A stretch of DNA of 37,999 nucleotides from a virus. A model generated the notes under the pieces. That model had not been told where the DNA came from and did no database searches. It saw nothing but the letters and a program-made list of their open reading frames with translations. The DNA lies in the IMG/VR virus record IMGVR_UViG_3300042397_003072, positions 1-37,999 of that record; one strand, given 5' to 3'. Within the stretch, counting starts at the first letter, position 1, and each line of letters opens with the position of its first letter. Both the position numbers and the translations under genes were made by a program. Shown here one piece after another: positions 32,063 through 37,999 of the stretch.

Positions 32063-35000
32063 ATGGCACTACAATCACCAGGCGTACAAGTTACGGTAAT
32101 CGACGAGAGTTTTTATACACCAGCAGAACCTGGTACTACACCTCTTATCGTAGTAGCAACAGCGCAAGATAAAACCAATGGAGCAGGCACAGGCACTGCA
32201 TTGGGTACCACAGCGGCCAATGCTGGCAAGGCCTTTAAGATAACCAGCCAGCGAGAACTAACAGAAACATTTGGTGTTCCGTTCTTTGAGAAAACAGCCA
32301 GTGCTACTCCTGTACATGGTTCAGAGCGCAACGAATACGGACTGCTTACAGCCTACAGTTTATTGGGTGTAAGCAACGCTGCTTTCATCGTGAGAGCAGA
32401 TGTAGACCTAGACGAATTAGAAGCACAGACTGACGCCCCGGGAGCGAATCCTACAAATGGCCAGTGGTGGATTGATACACAGGCCACAACCTGGGGTATC
32501 CAAGAATGGAACGGTGCTGCTGCCACAGTAACAGGCGGACAAAAATTCACATATAAAGTACCAATTGTACTCACAGACGCAGATTATCCATCCAAGATCG
32601 TATTTGGTGGTAATGCTCCAAAAGAGGGAGTAGGCAAGATTGGTGACTATGCCGTGGTTTTCCGCACAGTGGAAGGTGACACTAGTTTTGGTGCAGAAGA
32701 AGAATATTTTAGAATCTATTACAAATCAGCTGGTAACGGCGATATAGGCACCACCCCCGTTGCGGCCGGAGAATGGGTGTTAGTTGGTTCTAAAGCATGG
32801 AAAGCTAGTCATCCTATAGTAACTTTAACTACAGCTCCAGTAGGATCACCAGTACTATATGTCGTGGCTGGTGCTAGTGCTAGCTTGATCACAACCACAA
32901 GTTTTAGCTCAATGGCCACAAGTATAAATGCGATATCTGGTTTAAGTGCTAGAATTGTAGGCACAAGATTGTTGATTTATTCAGACGGCACTACAAATAT
33001 AGGAGATAGCACTGTCCGCGGAGCAATTGCCCTAGAAGGCACCGGCTGGGCAGCACTAGGTGCTACTGAAGGCATTTATTTTGATCCAGACATACAACAA
33101 AGTCCACACACAACTGTGCCTACCTGGAAAAGATCGCAGAATCTCACATCTGTAGAAGGTTATCCTACAGGCAGTGTGTGGATCAAAACCACAGAACCCA
33201 ATAATGGTGCTCGTTTGAGAGCCAAACGTTGGAGCTCAGCCACACTGTCATGGGTCAGTTATGAAGCACCAATCTATGACACTACTTCAGCAGCCCTTTA
33301 TTACTTAGATCGCAGCGGCGGCGGCGCAGGTATCGCGGAAGATGCACTATTCACACAGGCTAATGCCAAAGAAACATCTGGTGCTGTTGATCCTACCACA
33401 GCGACATTTAGACTGTGGCGTAGAAATATTGCTGTGGGTTCAGCTACCAGCATCACCAGTAACATTATCAAAGTTGGTACGCTAGGAGCTCCAGGTACTA
33501 GAACATTTACCATCAGTGAATCACTGAAAACCACACTTGCTCTAGACGCTGCGAAAACAATAACATTTGTAGCAGGCAATACCAGCGCAGATGCAGAATT
33601 GATGGCAGCAGCTATCAACGCAGCTGGATTTACAAACATTGTGGCCTCTGTAACAGAAGTCAGTGACACATCTAACAGACTGATTATCAGTCACACACTA
33701 GGTGGAGATTTTAGACTAGTAGATACTGTTAGTAACGCAGTGGCTAGTGTATTCACTGCTTACAACATAGACACACTAGCAGGCACAGAAAACTTCTACG
33801 CTGCAGAATCTGCGGTCGGCGGCTATATAGCTTCTGGTTGGAAACCACTAGCAGCTACAGAACCAAGATTTGCTGCTTCTCCTGATGCTCCGTTGAACGA
33901 GCCACAAGACGGACAGTTATGGTATAATCCTAACTTCTCAGAAGTGGATCTAATGGTACACAACGGAAACACATGGGTTGGCTATCGTCATCAGGAATCA
34001 CCGTACTACGAAGCTCCAACAGCAACACTGAGAAACGGGTATCTACCTATAGTCTCAGCTTCAAATCCTTACAAGCTCAACGTTACTGCCAATGGTGATA
34101 TATGGATCAGCACAGCAGATCTTGAAAATTATCCAACCATTTACAGATACAATACCAACTTGAGTGATGTACCTGATCTTGCACAGCGTTGGGAACTAGT
34201 GGACAAAGCAGATCAAACCACAGAAGAAGGCGTGTTATTTGCAGATGCACGGTGGAATACCACAGGTACTTCAACAGTGGCCAGCACTATAGAAGACCTA
34301 ATTACCAACAATTTCTTAGATCCAGATGCTCCGGATCCTGCATTATACCCTCAAGGTATGCTGCTATGGAATCTACGACGCAGTGGTGGTAATGTCAAGC
34401 AGTATCAGAACAACTACATCGACAAAGCCGGCGACAATCCAAGAACCAGTGCAGACACACTGGCAGGTGACCCATTTGTCAGCGGCAGCGGTGAAAGCAT
34501 GGAACTCTATGCCACAGACCGTTGGACCACAGCTTCAGGCAACAATGAAGATGGTTCGGGATCATTTGGTCGCAAAGCACAGCGCAAGGTCGTAACACAG
34601 GCCTTGAAGAGTGTGGTTGATACCAGCCAAGAGATACGTGACGAAGAACGTCGTAACTTTAACATCATAGCTGCTCCTGGTTATCCAGAACTGTTGAGCA
34701 ATCTAGTGAACCTAAACATTGATCGCGGTGTTACTGCGTTTGTGGTAGGCGACACTCCGTTGCGTTTGGCTTCAGATGCTACATCATTGACCACATGGGG
34801 TACCAATGCTAATCTAGTCACTGACAACGGTGATGATGGTATTGTAACTTATGATGAGTACTGTGCAGTTTACTATCCAAACGGATTTACCACTGACCTC
34901 GCTGGTTCACCTGCAGTAGTTCCAGCCAGCCATATGATGTTGAAGACTATCACGCTCAGTGACAATGTCAGCTTCCCATGGTTTGCTCCGGCAGGAACAC

Positions 35001-35503
35001 GTCGAGGCGGAATTACCAATGCCACAGCAGTTGGTTACATCGACTCAGCTACAGGTGAATTCCAAACAGTGGCGCTCAACGAAGGACAGCGTGACACACT
35101 GTATGACCTAAAGATCAACCCGATTCCATTCTTCAACGGAATAGGACTAGTAGCACACGGTCAAAAGACTCGTGCAAGAAATGCGTCGGCACTAGATCGT
35201 ATCAACGTAGCACGTTTAGTAGTATATCTACGTAGTCAATTGAACAAGTTGGCTCGTCCATATATCTTTGAACCCAATGATAAAATCACACGTGATGAAA
35301 TCAAACAAGCTGTAGAAAGTCTATTATTAGAGCTAGTAGGTCTAAGAGCACTCTACGACTTTGCGGTTGTCTGCGACGAAAGCAACAACACTCCGTCAAG
35401 AATAGACCGAAACGAACTGTATGTTGATATCGCAATTGAACCTGTGAAGGCGATTGAGTTCATTTACATCCCGTTACGTGTCAAGAACACAGGAGAAATT
35501 TAA
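32063..35503 (+). CDS. 18: Tail sheath protein (T4 gp18-like), oversized
   Basis: The start is the ATG at 32063 (MALQSPGVQVTVIDESFYTP) after AGGAG; an upstream TTG in frame (32018) is rejected. 1146 residues against 659 in T4. The C-terminal third carries the sheath core (DEERRNFNIIAAPGYPELL, ... FPWFAPAGTRRGGI, ... NTPSRIDRNELYVDIAIEP), including the C-terminal strand that links neighbouring subunits. The middle (about 120-800) holds inserted beta modules with a repeated P..G..W motif (GANPTNGQWWID, PTGSVWIKT, PQDGQLWYN, ANGDIWIST), probably outward-facing decoration domains. The sheath contracts to drive the tube into the host. Directly followed by the tube gene (2 bases). Confidence 0.9.
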   Translation: MALQSPGVQVTVIDESFYTPAEPGTTPLIVVATAQDKTNGAGTGTALGTTAANAGKAFKITSQRELTETFGVPFFEKTASATPVHGSERNEYGLLTAYSLLGVSNAAFIVRADVDLDELEAQTDAPGANPTNGQWWIDTQATTWGIQEWNGAAATVTGGQKFTYKVPIVLTDADYPSKIVFGGNAPKEGVGKIGDYAVVFRTVEGDTSFGAEEEYFRIYYKSAGNGDIGTTPVAAGEWVLVGSKAWKASHPIVTLTTAPVGSPVLYVVAGASASLITTTSFSSMATSINAISGLSARIVGTRLLIYSDGTTNIGDSTVRGAIALEGTGWAALGATEGIYFDPDIQQSPHTTVPTWKRSQNLTSVEGYPTGSVWIKTTEPNNGARLRAKRWSSATLSWVSYEAPIYDTTSAALYYLDRSGGGAGIAEDALFTQANAKETSGAVDPTTATFRLWRRNIAVGSATSITSNIIKVGTLGAPGTRTFTISESLKTTLALDAAKTITFVAGNTSADAELMAAAINAAGFTNIVASVTEVSDTSNRLIISHTLGGDFRLVDTVSNAVASVFTAYNIDTLAGTENFYAAESAVGGYIASGWKPLAATEPRFAASPDAPLNEPQDGQLWYNPNFSEVDLMVHNGNTWVGYRHQESPYYEAPTATLRNGYLPIVSASNPYKLNVTANGDIWISTADLENYPTIYRYNTNLSDVPDLAQRWELVDKADQTTEEGVLFADARWNTTGTSTVASTIEDLITNNFLDPDAPDPALYPQGMLLWNLRRSGGNVKQYQNNYIDKAGDNPRTSADTLAGDPFVSGSGESMELYATDRWTTASGNNEDGSGSFGRKAQRKVVTQALKSVVDTSQEIRDEERRNFNIIAAPGYPELLSNLVNLNIDRGVTAFVVGDTPLRLASDATSLTTWGTNANLVTDNGDDGIVTYDEYCAVYYPNGFTTDLAGSPAVVPASHMMLKTITLSDNVSFPWFAPAGTRRGGITNATAVGYIDSATGEFQTVALNEGQRDTLYDLKINPIPFFNGIGLVAHGQKTRARNASALDRINVARLVVYLRSQLNKLARPYIFEPNDKITRDEIKQAVESLLLELVGLRALYDFAVVCDESNNTPSRIDRNELYVDIAIEPVKAIEFIYIPLRVKNTGEI

Positions 35504-35505
35504 AA

Positions 35506-36156
35506 ATGGCAATTACATCACTGAATAATTTAGGTATTCCAACAACCAACGCAGCTGGCAGCACCCAGGTGTTGTTGATGCCTAAATTAAAATATCGCTT
35601 TAGAGTAACACTGTTGGGTTTTGGAGTTGCTGCTGCCACAGAACTTACCAAGCAGGTACAGGACGTAACCAGACCTAAGGTATCATTTGAAGAAATGACT
35701 CTGGATGTTTATAACTCCAAGGTCAAACTTGCTGGACGATACACTCTAGATAATATCACGCTAACATTACGTGATGATGCCAGCGGTCAGGTACAAAAAC
35801 TTGTAGGACAACAGATTCAGAAGCAGTTCGATTTCATGGAACAGGCATCTGCCCGTTCAGGTATCGACTACAAGTTTACTACACGCATCGAAGTCCTAGA
35901 CGGTGGTAACGGCACACTGGTTCCAGAAACTCTAGAAACATTTGAACTCTATGGATGTTTTGTGCAGAACGCAGACTACGGTGATGCTAACTACTCAACC
36001 AATGAACACATGACTGTGGCACTGATCATTTCCTACGATAATCTATCGCAGTTCGCGGCAGGCGCAGCAGCTACCAGCCCAATTGGTGGTATTGGTGCAG
36101 CAGTAGGACGTACTTTAGGTGCAGCTGTAACAGGTGCTTCAACTACACAGGGATAA
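35506..36156 (+). CDS. 19: Tail tube protein (T4 gp19-like)
   Basis: 216 residues. Order and motifs fit gp19: an N-terminal strand MPKLKYRFRVTLLGF, then VTRPKVSFEEMTLDVYNSKV, then YTLDNITLTLRDDASGQVQ and a C-terminal ELYGCFVQNADYGDANYSTN..MTVALIISYDN. Tube monomers stack as hexamers to form the channel for DNA. It starts two bases after the sheath stop and ends with a strong terminator (36174-36201), as fits a highly expressed late transcript shared with the sheath. The last 40 residues are Ala/Gly-rich and probably flexible. Confidence 0.85.
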   Translation: MAITSLNNLGIPTTNAAGSTQVLLMPKLKYRFRVTLLGFGVAAATELTKQVQDVTRPKVSFEEMTLDVYNSKVKLAGRYTLDNITLTLRDDASGQVQKLVGQQIQKQFDFMEQASARSGIDYKFTTRIEVLDGGNGTLVPETLETFELYGCFVQNADYGDANYSTNEHMTVALIISYDNLSQFAAGAAATSPIGGIGAAVGRTLGAAVTGASTTQG

Positions 36157-36173
36157 TTAACCTTGTAATCAAG

Positions 36174-36201
36174 AAAAGCTCGATTTATTCGAGCTTTTTT
36201 T
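36174..36201 (+). terminator. Rho-independent terminator after the tail tube gene
   Basis: AAAAGCTCGA (36174-36183) pairs perfectly with TCGAGCTTTT (36189-36198) across a 5-base loop, and T residues continue to 36201. It ends the sheath-tube transcript. Confidence 0.9.
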
Positions 36202-36206
36202 GTGGC

Positions 36207-36213
36207 ATAAATA
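36207..36213 (+). promoter_or_regulatory. Late promoter, predicted leaderless
   Basis: ATAAATA with exactly five bases to the A of the ATG at 36219. It immediately follows the terminator, forming a terminator-promoter junction. Confidence 0.7.
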
Positions 36214-36218
36214 TTTGT

Positions 36219-37322
36219 ATGGCAAACTATTTCACACGATTTCTCACTGGTGTCGGCGAAGGACTATTAACTCCTAAAGGGCAGACTGCCAATTGGCGTC
36301 ATGCTACTAAGCTGTTCATAGACGGCAACATGAGATTGGCCCCTCGCACCAAGTTCAACTACTATGTAAGATTTGAGATAGACAAAAATGTAATGCGAGT
36401 CCCGGCATTTTCTAATAAACATCATGATGAAGTTGGATTACTTGTAAAAACTGCAGAACTACCCAAATATAATTTTGATAGTGTGGTAAAAAATCAGTAC
36501 AATAGAAAAAAAATAATCTATAAAAATTTCAATTACGAACCAGTAAACATCACCATGCATGACGATGCTACCGGAGTTATCAGTGCCATGTGGGCTGTGT
36601 ACTATGGATATTATATTGCCGATAGACAACTTCCAGAATCAGCTTACTCTGAAACCAAATATCGTGCAGCTGATACACCAAAAGATAATTTTCGATATGG
36701 TATGGACAACGACGTTACCGCTGGTTTTTTTAAATCTGTTAGTATCTATACCATGGCTCGTAGAAGATTCCTGGGCTACACATTGATTAATCCGAGAATT
36801 AAAACTTGGAGCCATGGCAACATGGATTACTCTGCTAGCGAATTTGCAGAAAGCACAATGACTTTAGAGTATGAATCAGTCAAATATTCAGCAGGACAGG
36901 TATCATATAACAATCCCAAAGGATTTGCTACACTGCACTATGATTCTGTACCAAGTCCTATATCAGTAGCAGGCGGCGGCGTTGCTACACTTACCGGAGA
37001 AGGCGGAGTATTAGATGGCCTTGAACAGATATTTGGTAATCTAGGATCAGGTGCAGCCTTCGACAGTCCAGGTGGATTTCTCAGCACAGCAATAGCGTCA
37101 ATCAATACCTATAAAAATATCAAGTCATTATCATCGGCACAATTAAAATCTGAAGCTATTAACATACTCAGCAATCCGGGTAATATTTCCTCAGCTATCA
37201 GCACCGTAGGTGGAGTAGTAGGCGCTGTGTTTCCTAAAAGTGCTAATCGTTCACCGTCTACCTCAGCGACTCAAAGACCATTAGTAGGAGATTTTCCTTC
37301 TGATCCAGGAAACGTAGCGTAA
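36219..37322 (+). CDS. Second tail-tube-like protein with C-terminal extension (possible gp54-type tube initiator)
   Basis: 367 residues. The first 240 or so follow the tube-fold pattern: FNYYVRFEID near residue 50, VGLLVKTAELPKYNFDSVVK, NYEPVNITMHDDATG, FLGYTLINPRIKTWSHGNMD, then STMTLEYESVKYS. These parallel the gp19 landmarks next door, but the protein is larger and ends with about 125 Gly/Ser-rich residues. In T4, gp54 shares the tube fold and starts tube assembly on the baseplate, so a gp54 counterpart is a reasonable guess. A minor tube or tail-terminal protein is the alternative. It has its own late promoter and is followed directly by the next gene. Confidence 0.6.
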   Translation: MANYFTRFLTGVGEGLLTPKGQTANWRHATKLFIDGNMRLAPRTKFNYYVRFEIDKNVMRVPAFSNKHHDEVGLLVKTAELPKYNFDSVVKNQYNRKKIIYKNFNYEPVNITMHDDATGVISAMWAVYYGYYIADRQLPESAYSETKYRAADTPKDNFRYGMDNDVTAGFFKSVSIYTMARRRFLGYTLINPRIKTWSHGNMDYSASEFAESTMTLEYESVKYSAGQVSYNNPKGFATLHYDSVPSPISVAGGGVATLTGEGGVLDGLEQIFGNLGSGAAFDSPGGFLSTAIASINTYKNIKSLSSAQLKSEAINILSNPGNISSAISTVGGVVGAVFPKSANRSPSTSATQRPLVGDFPSDPGNVA

Positions 37323-37323
37323 T

Positions 37324-37689
37324 ATGGCAACTAATCTACCCTCATTTGAAATTCAAGATAGTGCTGCAGGCACAAAACTATATTTCGATATCTACGGCGA
37401 AGCTGCACTGGAGTTCGCAGCCAATGACGTTACGGCCGCTGTGAGTTTTTTTACCAGTGCAGGCTTTGACTCAGACGCCGCAGCTACCGTAGCTATGACT
37501 CTGTTACGACAGGCAAAAATTGATTCTACACCTATCTCGCAGATCTTAGATACACTTACAGGGGTGAACAAAAACACCCTAAGCCAATTAGTAGGTGAGA
37601 TACTAAACAATAATCGAGTACCTACCAGCCTTTTAGGTTTCAGAACGTCAGATATTAAGCCTAATCAGACTAGAAATATAGCTGCATAA
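37324..37689 (+). CDS. Small protein of unknown function in the tail/head-completion cluster
   Basis: 121 residues, mostly helical, with no Cys or membrane span. The start lies one base after the preceding stop. The segment VTAAVSFFTSAGFDSDAAATVAMTLL (split here by motif: FFTSAGFDSDAAATVA) and the end (LGFRTSDIKPNQTRNIAA) look conserved in style, but I do not recognise a family. Its stop overlaps the next start (TAATG), coupling it to the head-completion gene. Its place between tube-like and gp4-like genes suggests a virion assembly role, by location only. Confidence 0.55.
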   Translation: MATNLPSFEIQDSAAGTKLYFDIYGEAALEFAANDVTAAVSFFTSAGFDSDAAATVAMTLLRQAKIDSTPISQILDTLTGVNKNTLSQLVGEILNNNRVPTSLLGFRTSDIKPNQTRNIAA

Positions 37690-37999
37690 TGGGCAAATTC
37701 GCACAGGGTAGATTTGAAATGAAAAATCCTGCCAAGTACGTGGGGTTAAAAACTCCATTGGCTCGCAGCTCGTGGGAGTTTGTGTTCATGAGAATGTTGG
37801 ATGAACATCCAGGCGTACAGAATTGGGCCAGCGAAAGCATCAAGATACCTTATAGAGATCCATTGACTGGTCGCAGTACCATATATGTGCCAGATTTCTT
37901 TATCGTATATCAAGATAAGAATGGTGCTAAACACGCAGAAGTTGTGGAAGTAAAACCTTCTAATCACACCTTCAGAGAAGCTGTAGGTAAAAGCCAATA
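37689..37999 (+). CDS. 4: Head completion protein / nuclease-like (T4 gp4-like), 3' end outside the window
   Basis: 103 residues are visible. The N-terminus MGKFAQGRFEMKNPAKYVG and LARSSWEFVFMRMLDEHPGV resemble T4 gp4 (also called gp50). ASESIKIPYRDPLTG, then YVPDFFIVY and EVVEVKP, are the E...D...(E)xK acidic elements of the restriction-endonuclease-like fold shared with TnsA. In T4 this protein is needed to finish filled heads before tail joining. It starts in a TAATG overlap. The ATG position and conserved elements make the call strong, although the C-terminus is not seen. Confidence 0.8.
   Translation, partial: MGKFAQGRFEMKNPAKYVGLKTPLARSSWEFVFMRMLDEHPGVQNWASESIKIPYRDPLTGRSTIYVPDFFIVYQDKNGAKHAEVVEVKPSNHTFREAVGKSQ

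Overview
The window looks like part of the genome of a contractile-tailed (T4-like) marine bacteriophage. It carries recognisable homologues of T4 neck (gp13, gp14, gp15), tail sheath (gp18), tail tube (gp19) and head-completion (gp4) proteins, a phage-type dNMP kinase, and a set of giant repetitive fibre proteins of the kind seen in marine T4-like phages. T4-like late-promoter elements (ATAAATA) are present. Genes are tightly packed, often with TAATG or ATGA junctions, and I see no tRNA, rRNA, CRISPR array or insertion sequence. The host cannot be fixed from this sequence; cyanobacteria or another marine bacterium are both possible.

Layout. (1) 1-11512, plus strand: the end of a giant virion protein, two small structural proteins, three tandem paralogous glycine-rich adhesins, and a small tail-assembly-like protein, closed by a hairpin terminator at 11579-11611. 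(2) 11513-24457, minus strand: an unbroken run of 17 genes holding three flavin-dependent tryptophan-halogenase-like proteins, eleven Fe(II)/2-oxoglutarate-oxygenase-like proteins, two related unknown proteins each overlapping a halogenase gene, and a small zinc-ribbon-like protein. (3) 24550-26562, plus: a fibre with a collagen-like stretch and a C-terminal cupredoxin-like domain. (4) 26559-30166, minus: gp14, gp15, a small Nudix-like protein and a helical protein. (5) 30200-31685, plus: gp13 and dNMP kinase; 31614-31949, minus: an HNH-like zinc protein. (6) 32063 to the end, plus: a very large sheath, tail tube, a second tube-like protein, an unknown protein and the start of gp4.

How it may work together. 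The standout is the halogenase/oxygenase island. It lies between fibre genes, is more AT-rich than the structural genes around it, and is headed by late-promoter elements (24483-24489 and 21523-21530, minus strand), the first divergent from the late promoter of the neighbouring fibre. My inference is that these enzymes act late, when virions are built, either by halogenating and hydroxylating virion proteins (fibres or adhesins) or by modifying a host metabolite. The sequence does not decide between these. A recurring second signal is that several late promoters sit so close to the start codon that the predicted transcript begins exactly on the ATG, which implies leaderless late mRNAs.
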